A program made the translations under genes and the position numbers. The notes under the pieces are model-generated. The model was not told the DNA's origin. It worked only from the letters and a program-made list of their open reading frames with translations, and searched no databases. Below, piece by piece: positions 20,759 through 30,903 of a stretch of 64,000 nt of DNA (position 1 is the stretch's first letter; every line of letters begins with the position of its first letter). This DNA comes from Zasmidium citrigriseum (Eukaryota; Ascomycota; Dothideomycetes; Mycosphaerellales; Mycosphaerellaceae), in contig NHNW01000032.1 in the NCBI GenBank assembly GCA_002786025.1, positions 186,001 to 250,000 on the forward strand, given 5' to 3'.

Positions 20759-21125
20759 ATCGAATCCACCGGACATTGACATGCGGCGAAAGATGAGCGC
20801 TCCACATGGAAACTGGAGCTGGACGTTCACTCATTGGCAAGAAAGGCGGCACTAAGCTGGGCCTCAAATCCTGCTGGCCCCCGGTGCAGACTGCTTGATC
20901 GTACTGGCTAGTCGCTGACCACGAGGCTAAGCAGCACAAGTCACCAAGAGCCCCACGCAATCTCATGCGTTCGCTTGCAACACCCCTGCCAGTCACACGA
21001 CATATGCGCCATTTCCGCGGGATCCTCTGGGGCTGAAACGCCGTGACGGTCTTCGCCTACAAGCTGAAGATTTCACGAATTTGACCTCTCGACCCTCCAC
21101 CGCACACTAAGTCCGTGCCTTCACC
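20759..21125. other. Intergenic region
   Basis: A 367-base spacer between the intact HET gene and the HET pseudogene. No other feature seen. Confidence 0.5.
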
Positions 21126-22830
21126 ATGACAGATGACACGCGCGCACACATTCGACAGCTACAGATTGTCAACGAGCTATACACGCCACTAAAGGAGTGG
21201 GAGATACGGATTCTGACCTCGCATTTCGAAGAGCCTGGATCACGCCTCACCGCCTCACCATCAGTTGCGACGCTTATTTATGACGAAGTCGTAGTCTCTC
21301 GGGATAGCAACACGCGCGTAGACTATCGAGCACTGTCATACGTTTGGGGTCCGCCGGTATTTGACCACCGCCTCACGATCGGAAGCCATGAGTACCCAAT
21401 AATTGGAAACTTACACGAGGCGCTGAAGAACCTGCGAAGTCCGCGGAAAGTTGGCTTTTGGTGGGTGGACACTGTCTGCATCAGTCAACACGATCACCAA
21501 GAGCGGGCCCGACCAGTTCGACGGATGCTGTTCATATTCTCGAAGTCGCAGATTGTCACAGTGTGGCTTGGTCATCTGTCTCGAGCAGAGCAGTATCTTC
21601 TGGAATTTGGTAAGCAGCACTCGTACCCTGAAACCCTAGATTACGAGGATTACGACAAGAGAATCATTAAGTATCCCACCCTGCCAGCCAAAGATGATAC
21701 AACTTTGTTTCAGGAAGATCTATTGCCAAGAGACCGTGGTCCGGGCGAAGATGGATCATTCAGGAAGTGTGGGTTGCTCGCAAGCTCCGTATCAAGAGTG
21801 GCGAAAGTTTTACCGACTGGAAGGCGCTTCAGAATGCCACGGAAGGGACAAAGAGCCTCGACTCCAAACCAACGGTGGATCTTCCGCATGCCCTAAGACA
21901 CCTCCAGCGAAGGTCACCGCCCATACCTTCTGACGATGAAGCCGAGTTGGGGCTCTATCAGGGACGTATACCGCGGAAAAGGAGCAGTTTAGATCTAGCC
22001 CAGAAGATCAGACAGACAGCCCATTGCGAGTCCCTCGACCAACGAGACATAGTGTATGCCGTGGTAGGCATGACCAACACTCATACACGTGTAGAACGGG
22101 GCAGCTCTCAGCAAAAGATGACCCAGTACTTGTCATCGATTACTCGATACCGCTGAGCGAGGTTTTTGAGAACGTTATCTACACTGATTCATCGGGACGA
22201 CACGCTTGAGGCACTGCTCTTCGGCGGGTGCCGTGGCAGGGGACGGAGGACCAGCGCCGACGAGTTGCCTTCATGTGTGGTGGATAGGCGGAGCTTCTCG
22301 GCCGAGAATGAATCGATTGCTCATCTCTGCGTGGGTGTGTTTGGCGAGCTTTGCAGACATAACTGGGAACTGGGATTCAACGACACCAATGATCCATCAC
22401 TTGGCATTTTATCCCTCTTTGTTCCTTGGATTGGGACACTGAAGAGCACTTCAGCTGTTCAGATACCTAAGCAATACCGCCAATCGTCCATGGAGCATTG
22501 CCGCATACTTGCTATGGATAATTTCAGCTTCTCAACATCGTTTAAGCAAGCTTGCTGGAGAGTACACGGCATGCAGCATCGGTATGAATCGAAAAGAGAC
22601 GTCCCAAAGCGAGTTGCAACAGGACATATACGTCGTTATGGATTCGCGGGGCGCTGAGCCATCATGTCGAGGTTAGTGATCTTGTCGTCTTTTTATACGG
22701 AAGCGGTGTGCCTGCTGTCCTTATGAAGGTCGAGGCCACCGAGCAGCTCCTCTTCATAAGCGCTGCTGCACCTTGCTTCTTTGGCTCCAGATTACGGGGC
22801 ATGGATCCAAGTGAGATGTGTGACCTTTGA
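21126..22830 (+). pseudogene. HET-domain pseudogene with several frameshifts
   Basis: It starts like its intact neighbour (TPLKEWEIRIL, VDYRALSYVWGPPVFDH, WWVDTVCISQHDHQERAR), then breaks. Around 21,700 the frame must shift to reach RPWSGRRWIIQEVWVARK; near 22,090 it shifts again to reach DDPVLVIDYSIPLSEVFENV; near 22,190 it shifts to DTLEALLFGGCRGRGRR. A last recognisable piece, VSDLVVFLYGSGVPAVLM, runs to a stop at 22,828-22,830 and matches the end of the intact HET protein. At least three frameshifts make a functional protein very unlikely. The damage is by indels, and CpA and TpG are kept, so RIP is not the cause. Confidence 0.85.
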
Positions 22831-23232
22831 CGAGCTGCTCGCGCGGAGCCGCGGAGATCCTTCGAGCCGATATAATCGACCCATGGGACCGTTTGTAGCG
22901 ATGGCAGGATGAGCCTGGCCTTTCAATTTCCACGCTTACCAAACGCCGTTGCCCTGCGGGTGAGCGTCTGCTTTGTTTGATGAAAGATCATTGTCTATCT
23001 CTCCAGGACAACGAGCACGTCCTTGCCATTGTACTTAACAATGCGATTCTGTCTCGACATTGGGCTCGGGGAATACGAAACACCCATGAGTAGTGGATGC
23101 AGTACTCAAGTTCAATGCATTATGTCGTGGCGTGGCCGGCGTTTGCGTGATATGAATGTCCCCGCCAAGCCACACTCTCTGTGTCTCTCAACTTCAAACT
23201 CTCTCCAAATCTCTACCACGCGTCAACATACC
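22831..23232. other. Intergenic region
   Basis: About 400 bases between the HET pseudogene and the zincin gene. The zincin frame is open for 70 codons upstream of its chosen ATG but without coding character. No repeat seen. Confidence 0.5.
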
Positions 23233-24560
23233 ATGCCTGCAACAATGCCGTGGTCAGACTTCTTCGCCTCGGGATTTGCGACTTTCCAAGATGACACTAC
23301 ACAAGCTGAGCCAGATCTCTCCAACGCCATTCTCCCAGTACTGCGCAGGGATAGATTCGCCCACGAGCAGCCGATCGATTTCAATGCCGGCTTCGACATG
23401 GCCATGCGACTAGCATCCCGCCTTCTGCGATCAGACGCCCTCGTTCACTTCATCATCTCCCTCGTCGAACACCACTATCACGTCGTTGATTGGACATCTG
23501 GGGAGGGCAAATTGTCGAGCGTCAAAGACGTCCACCAGCTCCTACGCCAGGATTCAGATGCGCATATCACCGTCCACCCAAAACGCGGCAGTAGAGTCGC
23601 GAATCCAACCACCCGGGCCAGAGTTCGAGATATCCTCGACGGAATGGCTCTTATGGTTCGATTCGAGCTTCGCGGCACCGGCCTGGGTCTCTGCGAGCCA
23701 GTATTTGGACCATTGACCACTACGCAAGCGGCGCTCTTTCCTTCGGGATGCATGAGCCTGATCACCTTACACCCTGGCTACATTACACGCTTGACTAACG
23801 ACACTTCGTCAGATTCTGCGATTGGGAACATGTTGGAGCTCGCCGACACCATCATCCACGAATTGGGTCACGCATTCTGCCTCGCCGGTGCAGGCGATTT
23901 GGATACAGAGCCGTTCTACAAGTACGACAACTTTGCTGAATGCGGACTCGCTTTGCAGCAGCAGCTCTTTGGAGGAGTTATCGAGCGGCAAAAGCTGAAG
24001 GAGACGGTACCGTCGAGACGATCTGGGTGCACTTCCAAGCCCCAGCCAGTGCATTTACGGAGATGTGGGAACCAGAAGTCGGAAACTCAATCAGAGTACT
24101 TGCGGATCATGCACCATACGCTGCCATGTCGAAGGTCAGCTCAGAGTGGATTCGACAACTTTTCACGGACAAGTTTTGGGAGCAGAACACACGCGCCACA
24201 CTGCTTCGCCCAACGACTTCCAAGCCGTGGCTCGTCAAAGGATTTCGCACCGATCAGAGATTCAAATTTGAATTCTGCCATCATGAAGACGAAACAGTCC
24301 CTCGGGAGTGGCGTCTGTGGCTGGAGGATACTATACGTCGTCAACGACGAAACCAGGGCAGAAATGAAGACTGGGATGTGTATGCGAATGCTACGGCAGA
24401 TCTTCGAGCGTTAGACGAAACATCTTCGCTGTTGGCGTCGCCGGACGAGAAGAGGAGGATAGAACGACTTGCAAGCACGCGACGAAGAAGAGCCGAGATG
24501 ATGGCAACACTGGTTCCCATCGTCCTTCTCGCCGGCTTCATCGCATTTATCTCTAGATAG
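23233..24560 (+). pseudogene. Tail-anchored zincin-like metallopeptidase with one frameshift
   Basis: The first frame (from ATG 23233) encodes a zincin-like domain with HELGH at residues 209-213 and, some 25 residues on, FAECGLALQQQLFGG, whose glutamate could be the third zinc ligand. The coding then continues in another frame (GDGTVETIWVHFQAP onward) to a stop at 24,560. The switch coincides with an AAAA run at 23,990-23,993; one extra A would restore a continuous protein of about 442 residues. No intron fits. The last 18 residues (ATLVPIVLLAGFIAFISR) form a C-terminal membrane anchor, preceded by a basic RRRR patch, so the catalytic part would face the cytosol. Either a recent mutation or a sequencing error explains the shift; the rest shows no decay. 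Confidence 0.72.
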
Positions 24561-24824
24561 TGAGCTGAACGCTCGATGCGCGTTTGGAATAAGAGACGTA
24601 GTAGTCAGCAAGTGAGCCTTCTACGTGATTGGTCATCTTCACATGCGCGGCTCGGGTATGCCCGCGACTAGCGCTGCCGAGTAAACAATTGAAGCTTCAT
24701 CTCGCGACCTTTCTCTCCGCTCCCTCGTACCACCACCAACCCCTCCGTCGCCTCGTCGCTGCTTCGGTCGCTCGTCGTTTCCTGGAGATAAACAAGCATC
24801 TACAACAACATCACTCCATCCAGC

Positions 24825-25598
24825 ATGTCGACCAGCGGCACTGTTCGCGGCGTGGTGATTTCCTCCGTCCCAGGTACCGAAGGGCGCGAGGATGAGCCCA
24901 CCACGTTCGTCAAGCCCACCGTCCATGGTAGCATGCCTACCTACTCCAAGATGACCATCAACGCCGACGAGCTCAACGACGGCTCCTGGACGGACTCGGA
25001 CGTCACTCGCCGTTTGGGAATCGCCCTCAAGTTCAAGCAGATTCCATCTCCCGACGACGACCCCGGCGCCAATACCTACTCCCGCCGCCTCAACGCCATC
25101 GCCGCCAACATGGACCCACAGAGCGACGACTTCGGCAAGTACTCGACGGCCCCAATCCGCGGCAAGCTTCTCGTCGTGCGTGCCGACCGCGTCAACATGC
25201 ACCCCAACTTCGTCGAGCTCATCCTCGAGTACCTCCACCGCTACATCAACATCGACACCAAGCCATGCGCCGAGCGTCGCAAGAAGATGACCTACATCTT
25301 CGACCAGCACATGTTCAAGCTCTACTGGGACAGCTTCGTCAACATGGCCGCCAGCCGAGCCCGCGACGAGGCCACCAAGCAGACGTGGCTGACGATGCAG
25401 TGTCCCGTCAGCGAGAAGCCGGTGTGCAAGACGTGTGGTCAGGCAGGTACGGAGGAGAAGCCCTTGCTGAAGTGCGCTGCTTGCAAGCAGGTCTGCTACT
25501 GCACCAAGGAGTGCCAGAAGGCGGACTGGAAGGTGCACAAGTTCCCGTGCAAGATGCAGCAGCTGACGTCCACGTTTGGTGCGATGATCCGGACTTGA
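24825..25598 (+). CDS. MYND-type zinc finger protein
   Basis: A 257-residue protein. The C-terminal MYND finger (residues about 200-241) has all expected ligands: CKTCG, CAACKQVCYC, ECQKADWKVHKFPC. MYND fingers bind proline-rich partners rather than DNA. The 195-residue N-terminal domain is shared with the gene at 26031, including the NDGSW block, FGKYSTAPIRGK and VVRADR. I do not recognise this domain from known families. The start ATG (CAGCATGTCG) is the first in frame. A canonical intron (GTACGT donor, GCTGAC branch site, CAG acceptor) lies at 25609-25663, just past the stop, so the 3' UTR is probably spliced. Confidence 0.88.
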   Translation: MSTSGTVRGVVISSVPGTEGREDEPTTFVKPTVHGSMPTYSKMTINADELNDGSWTDSDVTRRLGIALKFKQIPSPDDDPGANTYSRRLNAIAANMDPQSDDFGKYSTAPIRGKLLVVRADRVNMHPNFVELILEYLHRYINIDTKPCAERRKKMTYIFDQHMFKLYWDSFVNMAASRARDEATKQTWLTMQCPVSEKPVCKTCGQAGTEEKPLLKCAACKQVCYCTKECQKADWKVHKFPCKMQQLTSTFGAMIRT

Positions 25599-26030
25599 AC
25601 ACATTACGGTACGTCCACCACAGACCACCTGGACTGAGTTCGTTGAGCTGACAATACTGGCAGGACGAAGAGCAGCAGGTGTTTGAATGCCGAGGCGACG
25701 GATTTGAACTCACACACGACATCACACCAAGCATTGAGATACCCAGCGGAGGAGTCGCAAACGCAAGAACCGTTCCAATTTCTGGAATTGAAACCAGCAA
25801 ATGAACATCGTCCTCAGAAGTATTGGCACCTGGTTCTTCAGCGTACCAGTCTCCCAGCACAGAAGATCAACAAAGTCTCGCGATGATTCTGTGCCTATCC
25901 CGTCCTTTGTTCCAAATTCCTCTCCTTGATTCGAATGTTCCAGAGCTGTTGCGGCAGCAAACTTCTCGCAGTATATCAATCTGCTCGTCGCACCATACTC
26001 CACCGTACAAACCAATCCATCCTCTCTACA
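25599..26030. other. Intergenic region with a probable 3' UTR intron
   Basis: A 432-base spacer. It includes a well-formed intron at 25609-25663 in the 3' UTR of the MYND gene and the promoter of its MYND-less paralogue. Nothing else seen. Confidence 0.5.
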
Positions 26031-26597
26031 ATGCCAGCCTCCACTCAAATCCGCGCCATCATCTGCGAGCTCTACCAGCCCGAAATGATCCCAACCGTCA
26101 TCGACGCCTCCGACCTCAACAACAACGGCATCTGGCACGCCTCTCCAGTCTCGACCAAGCTCGGCATCCCACTCATCATCAAACAAACCTCGACAGCGAA
26201 CCACGCAGCCCACAAAGAAAAGACTCTCGGCGCTCGCATGGACAACCACGTTTCTCAGCTCCTCTTCCTAGAATCCGACATCTCCTCCCCGTCTTTCGGC
26301 ACCTACACCACGCCACCCATTTGCGAAGACATCATCGTCGCCCGTGCCGATGGACAGGATCTGGACGTCAGAGTCATGCGGGATATCTACTGGCATCTGC
26401 ACGTCATCACCGAGCTCACGAAGGACAACTTCATACATGTATTGAAGGGGAACGTGGTGTACAAGGATATGGAGAATGAGATCAAGAAGCTCTTTACTCA
26501 GAGGTGTGCGAGGGATAGTTGGGAGTTGATGAAGTGCGGAAAGGCGGGCGTGGAGAATGTGGGAGATAAGAGGGGACGGAGGAATCCTTTTGCGTGA
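26031..26597 (+). CDS. MYND-less paralogue of the upstream MYND protein
   Basis: A 188-residue protein that aligns along its length with the N-terminal domain of the gene at 24825. Shared blocks include DLNNNGIWHASPVSTKLGIP (with ELNDGSW...RRLGIA), SFGTYTTPPI (with DFGKYSTAPI) and ARADG (with VRADR). It keeps the MKC that marks the start of the finger region (MQC in its relative), then ends with a short basic tail in place of the finger. So a tandem duplication was followed by loss of the MYND finger, or a finger was gained by the other copy. Its start ATG follows CTCTACA. It could compete with the MYND protein for a partner of the N-terminal domain, which is inference. Confidence 0.8.
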   Translation: MPASTQIRAIICELYQPEMIPTVIDASDLNNNGIWHASPVSTKLGIPLIIKQTSTANHAAHKEKTLGARMDNHVSQLLFLESDISSPSFGTYTTPPICEDIIVARADGQDLDVRVMRDIYWHLHVITELTKDNFIHVLKGNVVYKDMENEIKKLFTQRCARDSWELMKCGKAGVENVGDKRGRRNPFA

Positions 26598-26741
26598 AGT
26601 GACAATCAGTAAATGTGTGTAAGCAAGTAGGGAGATTGAGATAGACCCTGAATCTGCCCGTTTGTCTTCACCGCCGCGCGAACTACACCCGCACCTCACT
26701 TCCACAGAACCAGGACAGTAGCCCCGAAACTCACCGTCAAG

Positions 26742-27419
26742 ATGGCTCACAAAGCACTACAACCCTTCGCAATCCCCGAACTCGTACGTCTGTCCAAGCT
26801 ACCGATACCTTTGACAGTAGTACTAACGACCTTCATCCAGCTCGAGAAAATTCTCCTAGAAATCGCAGACGTCCGAGACATCATCGCCTGTACCCGCGTC
26901 TGCAGGACCTTTCGCGCCACCATGGCCTCCTCCAGCAAGTTCTCCTTCCTCCCGTCGTTCCCGCTACAAGACCACTGCCTCCCAACGAAGTACATTCCCA
27001 AACCAGATCCGCTGATTGGAGATCCCGGATACGCCCACACGAACTGCATCAATCCGCTCCTCGCAAGTCCCTCCCGTCTCCCACTGGCCATCAACGTCTC
27101 GACTCCCGGAGCTCAATACTGGTACATAAAGCAGTACCAGATGGCCGTCGTCCCGACTTTGAAGGCGGTGTGCATGATCGCTGTGCGGAAGGGTTTGCCT
27201 GGCAAGCGCAAGCCTTTGGTGAGCGATCCGAGGATTTTGGAAATGCGGCTGGCGCATCCGTTTGTGGAGGTCAGGGTTGAGATTCCGGGATCTGATGAAT
27301 GGACTGTGAAGGCGGTCGTGAAGCCTGCGACTACGATTGGGGAGTTTGTGGAGTGGTGTCAGATGGGGTTCGAGGAGAAGTATGAGAGTGGGGTTGTGGA
27401 GAGGTTGGAGGTTGTGTAG
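26742..27419 (+). CDS. F-box-like protein, subfamily with HTNCxNP motif (two exons)
   Basis: The frame is open throughout, but 26784-26840 is a 57-base in-frame intron with GTACGT donor, TACTAAC branch site and CAG acceptor. Removing it gives 206 residues and joins FAIPEL directly to LEKILLEIADVRDII, as in the paralogue at 27699, whose intron sits at the same place. The F-box-like module continues with CTRVCRTFRATM. Downstream are the subfamily blocks HTNCINPLL, MRLAHPFVEVRVEIPG and KPATTIGEFVEWC. The last aligns with KPTTTVREFFKWC and KPGATIRELVDWL in the genes at 27699 and 29129. A role as an SCF adaptor is inferred. Confidence 0.85.
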   Translation: MAHKALQPFAIPELVRLSKLPIPLTVVLTTFIQLEKILLEIADVRDIIACTRVCRTFRATMASSSKFSFLPSFPLQDHCLPTKYIPKPDPLIGDPGYAHTNCINPLLASPSRLPLAINVSTPGAQYWYIKQYQMAVVPTLKAVCMIAVRKGLPGKRKPLVSDPRILEMRLAHPFVEVRVEIPGSDEWTVKAVVKPATTIGEFVEWCQMGFEEKYESGVVERLEVV

Positions 27420-27698
27420 CAGACGAAGGGGAGTTGTGGTGCAGAAAGAGATGTTGCCAGCACTGTCGAATATGAATTTCTACAGGGTACTTCAGACACC
27501 GGTCACAAAGTGGATCCACAAATCACGTGCCCCGCGTCTGAAGCTGTGCTGTCAAAGCCGCTTCGGCTTCCTCTTCCCCTCCCGCGCCGTACAACAACCA
27601 ATTCTCGAGACAGCTTAAGATAAGCTACTCACACCGACAATCCTGTCGGCCTCGCCATACACAACACCATAACCTCCCCCCATCAATCGACAGCCAAA

Positions 27699-28503
27699 AT
27701 GTCGTCCGCCGGTCAGTCGCAAGCCGAGGACCAGTCCTCGACCAGCTCGAAGGCGCACGAGGTCTTTGCCATTCCCGAGCTTGTACGTTCCAGTCCCAGC
27801 CACTGAACTGGCGATCAGATCACTAACGTTGGTAACGCAGCTTGAGAAGATCATCCTCGGAGTCGGCGATGCCAAAGACATTCTCTCCTGCCAGCGAGTC
27901 AACAAGACCTTCGAGGCCGCCATCAAGAGCTCGGTGTATCTGAAGTGGTTACCGCCGTTCCAGTACACCGCCCGCGAGCTGCCGCCACCCGGTCCTCTCA
28001 TGCGCGGCGACTTCGAGTACGGCGAGTTTGAGTACACCAACTGCATCAACCCATTCATTGCTGCGCCAGCCGGAACCTTCGCCTTCGACGTCAATCCTCT
28101 CCAGACCCGCAAGTTAGGCTACTGGAAGATTGAGAATACTATCATGTCCACCATCGAAGGCTCGACTCCCACCTACACCATCGAATGCCGCATGACCACC
28201 CCTCGCATCGGTGAGACTTTCGTTACGAACCTACTCCTGCTCGACATGCGCTTCGCCCATCCTGGCCTCAAGATCTCTTTCATTGTGCCCGGCTCCGCAC
28301 ACACGCGCTACCTTGGCATCATCAAGCCCACGACTACGGTTCGGGAGTTCTTCAAGTGGTGCGATCTTCCTGCCGAGGAGAAGATGAGGATGAGCGGGGC
28401 AGTCGAGCAAGTCGCGATTGGGGACACCCGTGCTGTCGCCGTGATTACGAACATGTCGCATTGGGGAGTGGACAACTACGCTTCAGCATCTCTATTCTGG
28501 TGA
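27699..28503 (+). CDS. F-box-like protein, tandem paralogue (two exons)
   Basis: A 248-residue protein from joining 27699-27782 and 27841-28503. The 58-base intron has a GTACGT donor, ACTAAC branch site and GCAG acceptor, and reading through it would hit a stop. It sits after FAIPEL, exactly as in the gene at 26742. The F-box-like module is LEKIILGVGDAKDILSC followed by QRVNKTFEAAI. Family blocks follow: YTNCINPFI, MRFAHPGLKISFIVPG and KPTTTVREFFKWC. The two genes lie 279 bases apart on one strand and are a clear tandem duplicate. The conserved splice site helps confirm both gene models. Confidence 0.88.
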
Positions 28504-29128
28504 CTGTTGGACGGATGCCCGGTCTTGGTGACGGTGGCACAGTTGGAAGATAGTAGACGGAGAGGAGCTTCTGGAACGCTCCCGCTTCTTTCTGTGCCTT
28601 CGACCTGTCTTTCTCAGGAGTCAAGGCACCTCCAGTAAGATTGCAATGGCGCGTTGGGTATCAGGGCAAAAGGTTAACAAACTAGTAGAAAGTACGGCAC
28701 AGATGAAGCCACGGTTGAATCATTTGGTATTAAACAAATTAATTGTGCCAGCACCTGCACGTTGGCTGAAGTTCTTCAAACTTCGACGAGCCCTTGCTGT
28801 CTGCCACTCAAACATGGTACCGATCCTCGAGACGACGATATCAAATGCTGCCAAGCTGGCCATACCCCTTCCTTGACCCTAATACGACTCGGAAAGCCAA
28901 GCGATACGAAGGCTACTTGGAACGAGACAGACAACTCATGAGACTAGGCAAGCAGTACGTGGTAACTAATTTGTGTGTAATGGGATGTATTTCATGCTGC
29001 TGTGCATGGCCGTCTGCTGATCGACTTTACGAAGCCCCTGTTCTATGGACAGCACCACTCTCAGTACCCACCAAACCGCGCCAGCACCTTACACCGGGGC
29101 GGAGACCGTTCTATTGCGCTCATTGCTC
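28504..29128. other. Convergent intergenic region
   Basis: A 625-base gap between convergent genes; it should contain both 3' ends. Short open frames lack coding character. No repeat or RNA gene seen. Confidence 0.5.
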
Positions 29129-30418
29129 TCACTCGTCATCGTCATCGCTCGAGTCGAAGATCTCCTGGCCTCGCTTTCTACGTAGCTCCTGCATCTTCTT
29201 CTGACGTCTCGCATCCGCCTCCTCGCCGATGGTCCTCAACTCCTTACCCGCGGCCTTGCAGTCTTGGATCTGCTTCTGGGAGTAGTCAAGGGCGCGAAGC
29301 AGCGAAACGGTGTCGTCGCCGCCAACATTGTTCAGTGGCGTGGTGGCAGTGATTGTATCGCTGGTGTCCAGGTACTGGCTTGGCGTGTTCAGCCAGTCGA
29401 CTAGCTCGCGGATGGTCGCACCGGGCTTGAGGAACACTGCCACGGCCTTGGAGTCCTTGTAGTCTCCACCGCGATAGCCGTTCTTGTATTCCTTCTCGGC
29501 CTTGATGATGACGGTCACGCAGGGATCGGCGACGCGCGTGTCTAGGCGGAGCTCGGAGCAAATGGAGATTGGCTTGGCGACTTTGTCGCAGTCTTTCCAG
29601 GCGTTGACTTTCTTGACTTGCATTGTGACCACGGTGGTGCGCCGGTCCATCGACCACTTCTTCTCGAATTTGGTGATGGCCCACACCTTATCGCTGCACT
29701 TCAGGTTGGGCGTGCTTGTGAGGAGGACGATGGGCTTCTCGATCATTGGGTTGACGCAGTTGGTGTGCTGGTAGTGCGGGAATGTCTTGATCTGTCCAGG
29801 GCGTGAGCGAACGTGGATCGCGCGGTTGCTGGGATCGGTCTCCTTGGATGGCTTCGAGGGATTGATGAAGGCCCGCCATTGGAGGATTGGTGTGTCGAGG
29901 ATTGCTTCGCGGAAGAGTGGGTATGCGCCCATGCAGCACCAGATGTCTTGTGGGTCGTTCAGGTAGCCGAGGATGTTCTTGGTGAGTTCGCTGATCTTGA
30001 AGGCTCGGAGAGCGGCTGGCAACTCGGGCTCGGTGGTGTCTTGTGTAGCAGTGGTCGTGTCTGGCTGGGCTGGCGAGAAGTCCTGAGGAGGAGATAGCGG
30101 AACTTGCGAAGCCTCGAGTTCTTTCGGCAAGGTATTGATATGCATCTTGCTGGAATGCATCAAGATCGCCTGTGCAGCCATAGCAGATGCAGGCATGACA
30201 ATGACAGGGGAGGAAGTCGAGTGGTCGATGTCGCGAGTCTTTGCCCAGCCAGTCCTGTCGATCGCGTAGTTCTTGGGATCAACGAGCGGCGGACTCGGCT
30301 TCTTGTTGCCGGGAGCATTCTCACCACCCACAGAAGAGGCAGGAGTAGTGATGACAGAGGAGGACGAGGTCGTGGAGGCCTTCTCGCCAGCCACGACAAG
30401 CTTTGCGGCGCCGACCAT
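29129..30418 (-). CDS. F-box-like protein with long Ser/Thr-rich N-terminus
   Basis: A 429-residue single-exon protein. The first 130 residues are low complexity (Ser, Thr, Pro, Ala). The F-box-like module is at about 138-174 (FKISELTKNILGYLN, then WCCMGAYPLFREAIL). It shares HTNCVNPMI, LRLDTRVADPCVTVIIKA and KPGATIRELVDWL with the genes at 26742 and 27699, making it the third and longest member of that subfamily, here inverted. The C-terminus is a charged helix ending in a serine/aspartate run that resembles a casein kinase 2 site. A TATATA stretch lies about 35 bases upstream of the start codon. The gene is divergent from the His-rich protein gene. Confidence 0.85.
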   Translation of the reverse strand: MVGAAKLVVAGEKASTTSSSSVITTPASSVGGENAPGNKKPSPPLVDPKNYAIDRTGWAKTRDIDHSTSSPVIVMPASAMAAQAILMHSSKMHINTLPKELEASQVPLSPPQDFSPAQPDTTTATQDTTEPELPAALRAFKISELTKNILGYLNDPQDIWCCMGAYPLFREAILDTPILQWRAFINPSKPSKETDPSNRAIHVRSRPGQIKTFPHYQHTNCVNPMIEKPIVLLTSTPNLKCSDKVWAITKFEKKWSMDRRTTVVTMQVKKVNAWKDCDKVAKPISICSELRLDTRVADPCVTVIIKAEKEYKNGYRGGDYKDSKAVAVFLKPGATIRELVDWLNTPSQYLDTSDTITATTPLNNVGGDDTVSLLRALDYSQKQIQDCKAAGKELRTIGEEADARRQKKMQELRRKRGQEIFDSSDDDDE

Positions 30419-30903
30419 GGTAAAGTAGTTGGGGTATTGTCCTCTTGCGTGGGTATATATGTGGAGAGGACTATCTTGTTTCGCACGGCAGCGTCAGGTC
30501 GAGGCTGGAAACAGTTGTTAGCACAGCGCTTTCAAACAGATCAGATCGATAGAACTTACAAGACAGGGCGGAGGCTTTAGTGCGCTGGAAGGTTGGATGT
30601 AAAAGCGGTGCTAGAGACGTCTGAAGCGAGTTGCGACGAGGAAGAAGTTTGGGGGGGGGCAGCGGGCTTTTTAAGCCAGAGGCCCCGCTTTTACATGATT
30701 GCGCCTTCCCTAAGCGAGCAAGCAGGGAGCGTGAGTGAATAACCAAAAACATGGATGACGTACCTCCTGCAGCAGATATCTTGTTCACTTCTGCTGGAAA
30801 CTGCTCCAACTCAAACCCCCTCGCGCAGCTTCGCTAGAAATCGATTCCGTACCCAACACCCACATCGAGTCCTTTCCAAACCCTCAGACAAATACATCCC
30901 AAC
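30419..30903. promoter_or_regulatory. Divergent promoter region
   Basis: A 485-base region that must drive the F-box-like gene (minus) and the His-rich protein gene (plus). It contains a TATATAT stretch near 30,454 on the minus-gene side, a G homopolymer of about ten bases near 30,650, and pyrimidine-rich sequence before the plus-strand ATG. No individual binding site can be named. Confidence 0.45.

Noticed and set aside
23023..23232. Upstream extension of the zincin frame
   Set aside because: Contains no family-like sequence; the ATG at 23,233 fits better.
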